Positions 1 through 7,779 of a stretch of DNA of 64,000 nucleotides are shown here, one piece after another; the first letter of the stretch is position 1; every line of letters starts with the position of its first letter. The notes under the pieces were generated by a model, which was given only the letters and a program-made list of their open reading frames with translations, searched no databases and was not told the origin of the DNA. This DNA is from an uncultured Polycyclovorans sp. (GTDB lineage Bacteria; Pseudomonadota; Gammaproteobacteria; Nevskiales; Nevskiaceae). A program made the translations under genes and the position numbers. The DNA lies in contig CAKZHZ010000047.1 of NCBI GenBank assembly GCA_936928855.1, positions 1 through 64,000 on the forward strand, in the 5' to 3' direction.

Positions 1-2
1 TC

Positions 3-142
3 TCGATCAACGTCGAGCCGGATCTCGAGCATTTCTCGGGCACCGTCCCTTGCGGCCTCGCCCAGCACGGGGTCACCTCGCTGGTCGATCTCGGCCTGCC
101 CGACGGGCCGGGGGAAGAGCTGATCGCCGAACTGGCCGGCGC
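3..142 (+). pseudogene. LipB C-terminal fragment (octanoyltransferase), cut at both ends
   Basis: Reading from base 3, the frame gives SINVEPDLEHFSGTVPCG followed by GVTSLVDLGL. This matches the C-terminal part of octanoyl-[ACP]:protein N-octanoyltransferase (LipB), which carries an NV..DL..F....PCG block and then a VTSL block. LipB transfers octanoate from ACP to lipoyl domains. The fragment enters from the window edge and loses identity near base 130-142, where the opposite strand begins to encode an EF-G-like protein. The two share the bases around 'gccgaactggcc', so the exact break cannot be placed. The flavour is alphaproteobacterial, unlike most of the window. It is a broken piece, not a working gene here. 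Confidence 0.65.
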
Positions 143-500
143 CCCCTGTCTGCTTCTTGTGGCGGTGATGGCCCTCGGCCTTGCCGGCGACGGTCTCGCG
201 GTAGGCGATGCGCGGCGGATGGGTGGCGACGTCCACCGCGAAGCGGTCCTTCAACCGCTGCAGTTGCACGCGCAGGTGCAGGTCGGACAGGCCGCGGATC
301 ACGGTCTCGTTAGTTTCGGTCTCGTGCTCGACCTGGAAGCAGGGGTCTTCTTCGGACAGCTTGTGCAGGGCGGTGGCGAGTTTCTGCTCCTGGCCCTTGC
401 TGGCCGGCTCGACCGCCAAGCCGAACATCGGGCGCGGGAAGACCGGTTGCGGCGTGGGGATCGAGGCGTTGGGGTCACCCATCTGCGCACAGGCGATGGT
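130..500 (-). pseudogene. Internal fragment of an elongation factor G-like GTPase
   Basis: The minus strand encodes about 120 residues typical of EF-G domains III-IV of the FusA-like paralogue group: PRPMFGLAVEP, EEDPCFQVEHE, VIRGLSDLHL, HPPRIAYRETV and finally HHRHKKQTGGAGQFG. There is no GTPase domain and no C-terminal domain. After GAGQFG the expected EVF... continuation is replaced by sequence that is LipB on the other strand. Upstream it runs without a stop into a receiver-domain protein near base 490-500. It is therefore a bounded internal piece with both ends artificial or recombined. EF-G family proteins drive ribosome translocation; this fragment cannot. Confidence 0.8.
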
Positions 501-662
501 GCCGCCGATCAGGACCATCGTCGGCCGCATCCGGGACAGGATCGCCAGCGCCTCGGCCCCGTCCCGCGCGGTCAGGGGGTCATAGCAGGCCGCGGCCAGC
601 CGCACCTTGAGCGTGATGCGGTTCGTTGCTGCCCCATCGACAACCAGGATCTGACCCGACAT
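495..662 (-). pseudogene. N-terminal fragment of a receiver-domain response regulator
   Basis: From an ATG at 662 the minus strand reads MSGQILVVDGAATNR, then LKVRLAAACYDP and DGAEALAILSRMRP. This is the start of a CheY-like receiver of the type found in alphaproteobacterial PleD-like regulators, where KxxLAAACYDP is familiar. The usual second acidic residue after VVD is G here. The frame then passes without a stop into EF-G-like sequence, before the phospho-acceptor aspartate region. Only about 50 residues of the real protein are present. The divergently placed DUF3572-like start at 804 may belong to the same donor segment. Confidence 0.65.
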
Positions 663-803
663 AGCGCGACCTCGAAGACAAGTTCCCGGCCAATCTGCAC
701 CGGATTGATTAACAAACCGTTGTCGCCGCGCGACTTCACGAAGAGGTGCATGCCGGGTGCATGTCACGCTTGCATCGCCGGTCGGGTGGCGGATAGTGGC
801 GCG

Positions 804-925
804 ATGATCACCCGCGCCACCCTGGATCAGCTGACGAGCGCCATCATGGCGGAACTGGCCGGATCTCCGGACCTGGTGTCAGAGCTGATGGCCGAGACCG
901 GCCTGCAGCCGGGTGACCGCAACGG
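804..925 (+). pseudogene. N-terminal fragment resembling a DUF3572-family protein
   Basis: An ATG at 804 opens MITRATLDQLTSAIMAEL, followed by AGSPDLVSELMAETGLQPGD. This resembles the start of the small alphaproteobacterial DUF3572 proteins (function unknown), whose conserved core is a repeat-like LA..DEL...F...TG segment. After GLQPGD the family likeness stops, and the frame drifts into sequence that in another frame becomes the ClpX tail. The gene lies divergent from the receiver fragment, with about 140 bp between them. The match is by pattern only, so the family call is tentative; the truncation is clearer. Confidence 0.4.
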
Positions 926-939
926 TGGTGCGGACCAGG

Positions 940-1170
940 GCGGCCGCCTCCCCGCCCATCGCCGCCAAGGCGCGTGAACGCAAGACGGGCGCGCGCGGCC
1001 TCAGGACCATCATGGAGAACATCCTCATGGATGTCATGTATGACCTGCCGTCGATGCAGAACGTTGCCAAGGTGGTGATCGACGAAGCGGTGGTCAAGGG
1101 CGAGGTGAAGCCATTCATCGTGTACGAAAGCGCGGATACCAAGCGCGAGGCGAAACCCTCGGCTGCCTGA
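940..1170 (+). pseudogene. clpX: ClpX C-terminal fragment (ATP-dependent protease unfoldase subunit)
   Basis: The frame ending at the TGA of 1168-1170 encodes RKTGARGLRTIMENIL, MDVMYDLPSM, KVVIDEAVVKG and a short charged tail. This is the small C-terminal AAA+ subdomain of ClpX, including the sensor-2 GARGLR arginine. ClpX unfolds substrates for the ClpP peptidase. The AAA+ core, Walker motifs and zinc-binding N domain are absent: upstream of about base 950 the sequence is unrelated and looks like DUF3572. A good terminator follows the stop codon, so the 3' end is natural and probably belongs to the host chromosome. The 5' break is the last of the joins at this contig end. Confidence 0.85.
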
Positions 1171-1183
1171 TCGTCGGCCGACG

Positions 1184-1213
1184 AAAAGCCCCGGTTGATC
1201 CGGGGTTTTTTTT
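1184..1213 (+). terminator. Rho-independent terminator after clpX
   Basis: CCCCGG (1189-1194), a 5-nt loop and CCGGGG (1200-1205) are followed by eight T residues (1206-1213), 13 bases after the clpX stop codon. The four A residues before the stem pair with part of the T tract. Confidence 0.9.
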
Positions 1214-1292
1214 GTGCCCGCGCTGCAGGGAACGGGGAGGATGGCGAGCCTGTGCTATTTTGCGCCGGCGCTCATCCCCCAGAGGACCCTGC

Positions 1293-2291
1293 ATGGCTGC
1301 CGACTCCGATCACGGCCACTACCGCATCGGTGCCGTCGCACGCATGACCGGCATCGCGCTGCCCACGCTGCGGATGTGGGAGCGGCGTTACGGTGTTGTG
1401 AAGCCGTTGCGGACGCCGGCCGGTGGGCGGTTGTACACACGGGAACATGTGGCAAGGCTGGCGTTGCTGCAGGCTGCAGTGCAGGCGGGGCATGCCATTG
1501 GCACCGTCGCTGCGTTGCGGGACGACGACATCCGCAGGCGTCTGCGGGACGCGTCGGTTGCACGCCACACGCCCACCGGAGGTGGTGCCAGGCTCGTAGT
1601 GGTCGGTCCCGGACTGCCCGTGCTGATGGGCCGAGAACTGGCCGATCCCGCCCTTCAGGTGGCCGCCACCTTCAGCGATGTTGCGGCGGCCCGCGCCGGC
1701 CTGGCACCACTGACGCCGGATGTCCTGCTGGTGGAGGTGCCCACCTTGCATCCCGACGAGGTGGAGCCGCTCTGCCAGCTGATCGAGCAGTCCGAGGCGC
1801 GGTTGTGCATTGTCGTTTACGGGTTCACCGGTCGTCGTGTTCTGCGGCGTCTGGATCTCCTCAACGTACTGTGTGTCCGGGCGCCAGCCGACTTGACCCA
1901 GTTGATGCGGATCTGCCGTCTGGCAATACCCCGGCTGGCCGCGCAACGGGACAATGCCGGGGCGCAGACCGTGGCGGCGCGACGTTTCTCGGATCAGCAG
2001 TTGTTGCAGGTCGCCAGTCTGGATCCGACCTTGCGGTGTGAATGTCCCCAGCATTTGGCCAGCCTGATCAGTAGCCTGGCGGCCTTCGAGCGGTACAGCC
2101 AGCAGTGCGGCGCGGCCTCTCCCGAAGATGCCCGTCTGCATGAACGCCTGTACCGCACGACAGCGACGGCACGGTACGAGATGGAGCAAGTGCTGCTGCA
2201 GGTGCTGCACGCCGATGGCTTCGACCTCGAAGCCCTGGGGTTGACCACAGCCGAGATGGCTGTATCGGTAATCCCTGATTCGCCGCATTGA
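1293..2291 (+). CDS. MerR-family regulator with degenerate sensor domain
   Basis: 332 aa. Residues ~9-80 are a MerR winged helix (YRIGAVARMTGI, LRMWERRYG, GRLYT), which binds DNA as a dimer and usually distorts the promoter spacer. Residues ~95-215 have the alternating hydrophobic pattern of a Rossmann-like (B12-binding or receiver-like) fold, but no cobalamin DxHxxG motif can be seen. Residues ~245-275 hold CECPQHL and a later QQC, a Cys/His cluster seen in MerR proteins next to light-response and folE genes. It lies 49 bp upstream of folE on the same strand and could be its autoregulated controller. The ATG at 1293 directly precedes the HTH. The ligand is unknown. Confidence 0.8.
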   Translation: MAADSDHGHYRIGAVARMTGIALPTLRMWERRYGVVKPLRTPAGGRLYTREHVARLALLQAAVQAGHAIGTVAALRDDDIRRRLRDASVARHTPTGGGARLVVVGPGLPVLMGRELADPALQVAATFSDVAAARAGLAPLTPDVLLVEVPTLHPDEVEPLCQLIEQSEARLCIVVYGFTGRRVLRRLDLLNVLCVRAPADLTQLMRICRLAIPRLAAQRDNAGAQTVAARRFSDQQLLQVASLDPTLRCECPQHLASLISSLAAFERYSQQCGAASPEDARLHERLYRTTATARYEMEQVLLQVLHADGFDLEALGLTTAEMAVSVIPDSPH

Positions 2292-2340
2292 GTGTGAGGG
2301 GGATCTGTAGCATTCAGGCACCCCTGATTCGGAGTGTCTC

Positions 2341-2961
2341 GTGGATGATTTTCGCCCCTCTGAGCGGTTGCTCTCGCCGGCGTCTGGCGCCCTGGACGCC
2401 GTGGCTGCGCGTTACGCTGACATTCTGATTGCGCTCGGTGAGGATCCCCGGCGTGAAGGTCTGTTACGGACCCCAATGCGTGCGGCCAAGGCGATGACCG
2501 ATCTGACACGGGGGTATCGCGACGACTTGGCGTCGCTGGTCAACGGTGCCCGGTTTGCGTCCGACAACCGAGAGATGGTGGTGGTTCGGGATATCACTTT
2601 CTATTCGCTCTGCGAGCATCACCTGCTGCCCTTCTTCGGGCGTGTGCACGTGGCGTACCTGCCTGCCGGGACCGTCATCGGACTCTCCAAGATTCCGCGT
2701 ATCGTCGATATGTTTGCCCGGCGCCTGCAGATTCAGGAGAGCATGACGCGTCAGATTGCCGAGAGCATCGAGTCGGCGACTGGGGCTGACGGGGTAGGCG
2801 TTGTCGTCGAGGGACAGCACATGTGCATGATGATGCGGGGCGTGGAAAAGCAGGGCGCATCAATGACGACGAGCGCCATGCTGGGTCGTTTCCAGGACGA
2901 AGCTGGATCCCGTGGTCGCTTTCTGGAGCTGCTGCGGGTGCCGGCCGCCGGCTTCGGGTGA
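2341..2961 (+). CDS. folE: GTP cyclohydrolase I
   Basis: 206 aa. Converts GTP to 7,8-dihydroneopterin triphosphate, the first step of tetrahydrofolate and pterin synthesis. The zinc ligands are visible: Cys and His of CEHHLLPF and the Cys of HMCMMMRG. The conserved GLSKIPRIVD and the QEGLRDTP-like segment EGLLRTPMRA are also present. Length is normal for the family. The start is GTG, with GGAG six bases upstream. It follows a MerR regulator on the same strand, a pairing that suggests a conditional (possibly stress- or light-linked) pterin supply rather than plain housekeeping; that is inference. Confidence 0.95.
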   Translation: MDDFRPSERLLSPASGALDAVAARYADILIALGEDPRREGLLRTPMRAAKAMTDLTRGYRDDLASLVNGARFASDNREMVVVRDITFYSLCEHHLLPFFGRVHVAYLPAGTVIGLSKIPRIVDMFARRLQIQESMTRQIAESIESATGADGVGVVVEGQHMCMMMRGVEKQGASMTTSAMLGRFQDEAGSRGRFLELLRVPAAGFG

Positions 2962-2992
2962 GTTGTCCCGCGTGCGCCAGAGGCAGCGCGAT

Positions 2993-5900
2993 TCAGATCA
3001 CGTCAGACTTGACCGTCTGTGCCTGCAGGGCGCGGGTGCGGGCCTCGGGCGATCCGGTGTTCCGACACAGCAGGGCATAGAAGGCCGGAACCACCAGGAG
3101 CGTCAGCAGCGTGGCAAAGGCAACCCCGCAGAAGATGACCACGCCCAGGATGGCGCGCGCCTCGCTGCCGGCGCCTGAGGCCATCATCAGCGGCAGCGCG
3201 CCGGCCAGCGTCGACAGGCTTGTCATCAGGATGGGACGCAGGCGTATGGCGGCGGCATCGGTCAGTGCCTCCTCGAAGGGCTTGCCGGCATCGCGTTGCT
3301 GATTCGCAAACTCGACGATCAGAATCCCGTTCTTGGCCGCCAATCCCACCAGCATGACCACACCGATCTGCGAATAGATGTTGAGGGACATGCCCAGTCC
3401 CCACAGCGCCAGCAGGGCGCCAAAGATGGCAAGCGGCACCGTCGACATGATGGCCAGTGGGTGGACGAAGCTTTCAAACTGTGCGGCCAGCACCAGGTAC
3501 ACGATCAGCAGGGCCATCGCGAACGTGAAGACGATGGCCTGCGAGGCATCATGGTATTCGCGGGACTCACCGGCATACTTGATCTGCACAGTGTCCGGCA
3601 ACTCCTCGCGAATCAGGTCTTCCATATAACCGAGGGCCTCGCCCAGCGTATAGCCGGGCGCGAGATTGGCGCTGAACGTCACGGTTCTCAGGCGATCCAT
3701 GCGATTGAGCCGCGCAGCGGCAGCGTTCTCGCGACGGTTGACCAGGTTGGCAAGTGGCACCAGAGCGCCATCGAGGCTGGAGCGCACGTAGATGTCATCC
3801 AGCACGGTGGGTGAGCGGCGGGCATCGTCCGGTGCCTGCAGGATGATGTCGTATTCCTCGCCGGCATCTTCGAAAGTGGTGACGCGACGGCCGCCCATGA
3901 AGGTTTCCAGAGCCTGTGCGATCTGCAGGACCGGAACGCCGAGGGCGCCGGCCTTCTCCAGCTCGATGTCGAGCATGATCTGGGGTTTGGTTTCCTTGTA
4001 GTCAGCATCCATCCGGATCAGGCCCGGATTGTTCTGGGCCCGCGCCAGTATCCGATCCCGCCATTGCGCCAGTTCCTCGTAGGTACCGCCGCCGATGGCG
4101 ATCTGCAACGGTTGACCGAAACCGGTTTGAAAACCGCTACGCTGAATCACCACCGCGCGGGCATCGGTGATCCGACCCAGCTCTTCTGAAACTTCGGCGG
4201 CAACGACGTCCGAACCGCGCGTGCGCTGGTCCCAGTGATCGAGCGTGGCAATGGCGATGCCTGAGTTCACTTCGTCGCCCGCTCCGAAGCCGGGGACGCG
4301 GATCAGAACGCGTTTGAGTTCCTGGTCAAGCCGGGCCAGCAAGGGCGACTCCACCTGATCCATGACGGTTTCCATATAGGGAAAGCTTGCCCCCTCGGGG
4401 CCGGAGACGCTGACGAAGAATCCGCCACGATCCTCGAACGGGGCGAATTCCTGTTCGATGCGACCCAGTAGCAGCCAGGCGACCACCCCCAGTATGGAAA
4501 GTGACAGCACGCCGAGCCAGGCGTTGCGAATCATGCCGGCCAGCACGTGTCGGTAGCCCGCCGACAATTGCTCGAAGGCACGGTCAATGGCGCGCAGAAA
4601 AGTGCTCTTCTGGTCGTCCGACTGATGTCGGAGCAACCAGCTGGCCAGCACGGGGCAAAGGGTCAGGGCAACGACGGAAGAGGCTGCGACGGCCGCTGCC
4701 ATGGCCAGGGCGAATTCGCGGAATAGCCGACCAATATTGCCGTCCAGAAATGCCAGCGGGGTGAACACTGCAACCAGTACGGCAGTGGTGGCGACGATGG
4801 CAAACCCCACCTCGCGGGCTCCTCGGTACGCCGCCACCAGCGGCGTTTCACCCAGCTCCAGACGACGGTGGATGTTCTCCACCATGACGATGGCATCGTC
4901 CACCACCAGGCCGATGGCGAGGACCAGGGCCAGCAGGGTGAGGATGTTGATCGAGAAGCCCAGCAGATTCAGCAGAATGAAAGAGGCGATGATGGAAATC
5001 GGTACGGTGACCGCCGGCACCACGGTCGCGCGCACGTTGCCGAGAAAGATGAAGATGACCGTGATCACGAATAACGCCGCATACAGCAGGGTGCTGGTGA
5101 CCTCGTCAAGTGCGCCCTGAATGAACTCCGAAGCATCGTAGTTGAGGGCGATGGCCATCCCCTGTGGCAGACCCGGACGGAGCCGGTCAACCTCCTGGCG
5201 AACCCCCTGCGCGACGGCCAGGGTGTTGGCCGTGGAGGTCTTGATGATGCCCATGCCCAGCGACGGCACGCCATTGGCGCGAAAGCTGCCCCGGGGGTTT
5301 TCGGCGCCCAGTTCCACTTTCGCGACATCGCCGAGACGGACGGCATAGCCGTCGGGGTTCTGCTGCACAACCAGCTGGTTGAAGTCCTCGGCGGTGCTGA
5401 AAGGACGCGAGGTGCGCAGGGTGAACTCGCGATCCATCGACTCCACGCGTCCTGCGGGCCGCTCGACGTTCTGGTTACGGAGAGCCGTTTCGATGTCTTC
5501 CACCGTCAGTCCACGGGCGGCCATCTGCTGGCGGTCCAGCCAGACGCGCATGGCGTAGCGACGGTCGCCGCCGAGGCGGATCTGGGAAACGCCCTCGACA
5601 GTCGACAGGCGATCGACCAGATACCGCTCGGCATAGTCCGAGAGCTCAAGGTTGGTCAGGCGGTCACTCGTCAGGACGAACCACATCACCGGCGAAGCGT
5701 CGGAGTCTGCCTTCGCGATCGAGGGCGCCTCTGCCTGCTCGGGAAGGCGGTCGAGTACCCGCGACACCCGGTCCCGGACGTCATTGGCACCGGCATCGAT
5801 GTCGCGGTTCGCCTCGAACTCGACGGTGATTCGGGAACGCCCATCCTGCGAACTGCTGGTCAGGCTCCGGACGCCCTCGATCCCCGCCAGCTCGTTTTCC

Positions 5901-6100
5901 AGGATCTGGGTGATCTGCGTTTCCACCACGGCGGCGGAAGCGCCGACATATTCGGTGTCGACGGAAACCACCGGCGCATCGATATCGGGATATTCCCGTA
6001 CCGACATGGTGGTGGCGGCGAACACCCCGAATACGATCAGCAACAGATTCAGGACAGTAGCAAAAACCGGTCGCTTGACCGAGGTGTCAGTAAGCCACAC
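2993..6100 (-). CDS. RND efflux pump inner-membrane permease (HAE1 family)
   Basis: 1035 aa from a GTG at 6100 (VWLTDTSVKRPVFATVLN); an upstream in-frame ATG at 6163 would add an unlikely Pro-rich leader. It is an AcrB/MexB-type trimeric proton antiporter that exports amphiphilic compounds through a TolC channel. Twelve membrane spans and two large periplasmic loops fit the length. The proton-relay aspartates are present in GLVVDDAIVMVEN and the TM10 lysine in GLAAKNGILIVEFA. No membrane-fusion protein gene is adjacent: the gene upstream on the same strand is the SnoaL-like protein and the downstream neighbour is the convergent folE. The pump must borrow an adaptor from elsewhere. Confidence 0.9.
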   Translation of the reverse strand: MWLTDTSVKRPVFATVLNLLLIVFGVFAATTMSVREYPDIDAPVVSVDTEYVGASAAVVETQITQILENELAGIEGVRSLTSSSQDGRSRITVEFEANRDIDAGANDVRDRVSRVLDRLPEQAEAPSIAKADSDASPVMWFVLTSDRLTNLELSDYAERYLVDRLSTVEGVSQIRLGGDRRYAMRVWLDRQQMAARGLTVEDIETALRNQNVERPAGRVESMDREFTLRTSRPFSTAEDFNQLVVQQNPDGYAVRLGDVAKVELGAENPRGSFRANGVPSLGMGIIKTSTANTLAVAQGVRQEVDRLRPGLPQGMAIALNYDASEFIQGALDEVTSTLLYAALFVITVIFIFLGNVRATVVPAVTVPISIIASFILLNLLGFSINILTLLALVLAIGLVVDDAIVMVENIHRRLELGETPLVAAYRGAREVGFAIVATTAVLVAVFTPLAFLDGNIGRLFREFALAMAAAVAASSVVALTLCPVLASWLLRHQSDDQKSTFLRAIDRAFEQLSAGYRHVLAGMIRNAWLGVLSLSILGVVAWLLLGRIEQEFAPFEDRGGFFVSVSGPEGASFPYMETVMDQVESPLLARLDQELKRVLIRVPGFGAGDEVNSGIAIATLDHWDQRTRGSDVVAAEVSEELGRITDARAVVIQRSGFQTGFGQPLQIAIGGGTYEELAQWRDRILARAQNNPGLIRMDADYKETKPQIMLDIELEKAGALGVPVLQIAQALETFMGGRRVTTFEDAGEEYDIILQAPDDARRSPTVLDDIYVRSSLDGALVPLANLVNRRENAAAARLNRMDRLRTVTFSANLAPGYTLGEALGYMEDLIREELPDTVQIKYAGESREYHDASQAIVFTFAMALLIVYLVLAAQFESFVHPLAIMSTVPLAIFGALLALWGLGMSLNIYSQIGVVMLVGLAAKNGILIVEFANQQRDAGKPFEEALTDAAAIRLRPILMTSLSTLAGALPLMMASGAGSEARAILGVVIFCGVAFATLLTLLVVPAFYALLCRNTGSPEARTRALQAQTVKSDVI

Positions 6101-6226
6101 GGGCGCGGTCCTGGGAAATGGGCTGGGGCAGGCATGGACCACGGGTGGGCCCGAAGATTCCATGCCTTGCGACGCCGGATGGTACCGCGTCAGCTCCCGA
6201 GATACTGTCGCTGGCGGGGGTGCCGA

Positions 6227-7195
6227 CTACCAGTAGGTGGGCGCTGGCTCCAGCTCGGCGCCGCAGGCCGAGCAGGTATGCACCTTTTTGTGGGCATTGT
6301 TCTTCTTGCCACAAGCCGTACAGGCAATCATCACCGGCTTGGCCCGCACCAATTGATAGACCCGCGAGTGCGTGGCGTAGGCGAGACCTTCCTTCATGAA
6401 CTGCTGTACCACGCGTTGGTGGTCGGGGTTGGGCAGCAGGTTCGCTTCGAGCGCGTCAATGTTTTCCCAGGCGGACAGTGTGAAACCGAATGAATTGCCC
6501 TCGGTATCGGGGGGGCGCGCGCCGATGATGCCGGTGACGAAACCGGGTTTGTCGGAAAAACTTTCGAGAACGCGATTGGTGACGTCGGCTGCCTGATCAA
6601 AGGAAGCCTGGCCGCCGCGAACCTGCAGCCAGGTGATGCCGATGGCCTCCGGCGGTGTGGGATTGCCCTTGTGCAGGCGGTAAAAGGCGCCGAAGTCATA
6701 GGCGCCCTGTTGACGGGGCATCAGCAACGACATGAAGTTCAGCTGCTCGGCCAAATCCTGTAAGTCGAAGTGGTTTTCGACGTGAGGGTGTCCCGCTGCG
6801 TCGAACCGGATGAACAGAGTCGCTTCCAGCATCAGGGCACGGCCGGTGGGGGCGACGGCATCGATCCCCAGGCCGCCGGGCAGGGGGCCGGTGTGCTGTC
6901 CGCCAAGCCGGTAGCGGGCGGAAACTGCATTGCGCCCTGCCATGATGGCCTCGCCCAAAGTCAGCTGCAGATCAGGGAAAGCGGTGAACAGTGCCTGGAC
7001 ATGCCGGGCGAGATCGTCGCCTTCGACATGCTTGAGCGTCAGCGGGTCGCGGTAGCGCCCCCCCTTCATGTCGCGGCGGATGGCCTCGACATCATGGGCG
7101 TTCCAGTGGGACAGGAAGCGCTTGGCGAATCCGAGGTGTCTCGGCGCTTGCAGCAGCCCGCGCAGCAGCCCGAGCAGAATGGCGATCGGGTTCAT
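6227..7195 (-). CDS. SnoaL-like (NTF2-fold) protein with antibiotic-monooxygenase-like and zinc-ribbon segments
   Basis: 322 aa. Residues ~20-165 resemble the SnoaL/ester-cyclase NTF2-like fold (FLSHWNAHDVEAI, YRDPLT, AFPDLQLTLGEAI). Residues ~195-285 resemble a dimeric ferredoxin-like ABM/EthD segment (ITWLQVRGGQ, GFVTGIIGARPPD, SAWENIDALEANL). The C terminus carries two CxxC pairs, CTACG and CSACG, a likely zinc ribbon. The ATG at 7195 overlaps the stop of the upstream isomerase-like gene as ATGA, so the two are translationally coupled. It probably handles a small hydrophobic substrate made or sensed with its neighbour; the reaction cannot be deduced. Confidence 0.65.
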   Translation of the reverse strand: MNPIAILLGLLRGLLQAPRHLGFAKRFLSHWNAHDVEAIRRDMKGGRYRDPLTLKHVEGDDLARHVQALFTAFPDLQLTLGEAIMAGRNAVSARYRLGGQHTGPLPGGLGIDAVAPTGRALMLEATLFIRFDAAGHPHVENHFDLQDLAEQLNFMSLLMPRQQGAYDFGAFYRLHKGNPTPPEAIGITWLQVRGGQASFDQAADVTNRVLESFSDKPGFVTGIIGARPPDTEGNSFGFTLSAWENIDALEANLLPNPDHQRVVQQFMKEGLAYATHSRVYQLVRAKPVMIACTACGKKNNAHKKVHTCSACGAELEPAPTYW

Positions 7196-7680
7196 GCGGC
7201 ATCCTCCCGGAGACGTGCACGTGCGCCTTGCCAGAGCAGCCAGGCTTGCACAAAGGCGGTGACGGCGGCGATCAGGAACAGAAGGTAATTCAGAGAATTG
7301 GCCCATGCACCGCCAAACGCAAGCCCGCGGACGCCGAACAGGGCGCCGACCAGAAAGCCGAGCGAGTTGCCCCATCCGGTGATGCACACGCTGTAGATGT
7401 ACACCTGTCGGGCGCGTGCGCCCAGGCGGATGCTGCTGCCAGCTGCCGCGAAGGCGATCATTGCCAGCGCGTTCATCAGTGCGCCGAGGTGGGTGCGCCG
7501 CCAGGCCGCTTCGGTGCCGGGCATGTCGAAGTTGAGCACCGGAATCAGCGGCCACGCGGCAATGTGTCCGATCGCCTCGAAGGTGAAAATCAGGCCGATG
7601 GCCAGCGCCAGTGCGAAGAGCGCGGCAGCCGGGGCGAGGATGCGAGCGCGGTCCCTCGCGCTCAAGCGTTCGAGTGTCAT
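7192..7680 (-). CDS. Styrene-oxide-isomerase-like integral membrane protein
   Basis: 162 aa with four predicted membrane helices. It matches the pattern of StyC, the heme-b membrane enzyme that performs Meinwald rearrangement of epoxides to aldehydes. MPGTEAAW is followed by RRTHLGALMN, where His64 and Asn70 keep the HxxxxxN spacing of the StyC heme-ligand His and active-site Asn. A later GWGNSLGF (102-109) corresponds to GWSNVGF. The Asp just before GW in StyC is Thr here. It is the first gene of a two-gene unit with the SnoaL-like protein, and diverges from a TetR regulator across a palindrome. Membership in the superfamily is likely; the substrate is unknown. Confidence 0.6.
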   Translation of the reverse strand: MTLERLSARDRARILAPAAALFALALAIGLIFTFEAIGHIAAWPLIPVLNFDMPGTEAAWRRTHLGALMNALAMIAFAAAGSSIRLGARARQVYIYSVCITGWGNSLGFLVGALFGVRGLAFGGAWANSLNYLLFLIAAVTAFVQAWLLWQGARARLREDAA

Positions 7681-7742
7681 GGGGCTTCTCCCTTTATATG
7701 AATTCGCGGCGTCACGCCTAAGGCGATGCTGCGCTGACGAAG

Positions 7743-7773
7743 AGTTGACACTATTAAATTAATACTGTCAACT
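7743..7773. promoter_or_regulatory. Palindromic operator between the isomerase-like gene and tetR
   Basis: AGTTGACA (7743-7750) and TGTCAACT (7766-7773) form perfect 8-bp inverted arms around a 15-bp AT-rich core that is itself nearly symmetric. The arms contain TTGACA, a perfect -35 hexamer, on both strands. The right arm ends 7 bp before the tetR ATG. The position and symmetry fit a TetR dimer site that represses both divergent promoters. Confidence 0.7.
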
Positions 7774-7779
7774 TAACAG

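Noticed and set aside
159..977. A 272-codon plus-strand ORF at the contig end
   Set aside because: It runs across several mosaic joins and is antisense to EF-G and receiver fragments; only its last part overlaps the DUF3572-like start.
1..1000. Gene transfer agent or integron origin for the mosaic end
   Set aside because: No attC-like sites, integrase or phage structural genes are present; an assembly or amplification chimera is simpler.
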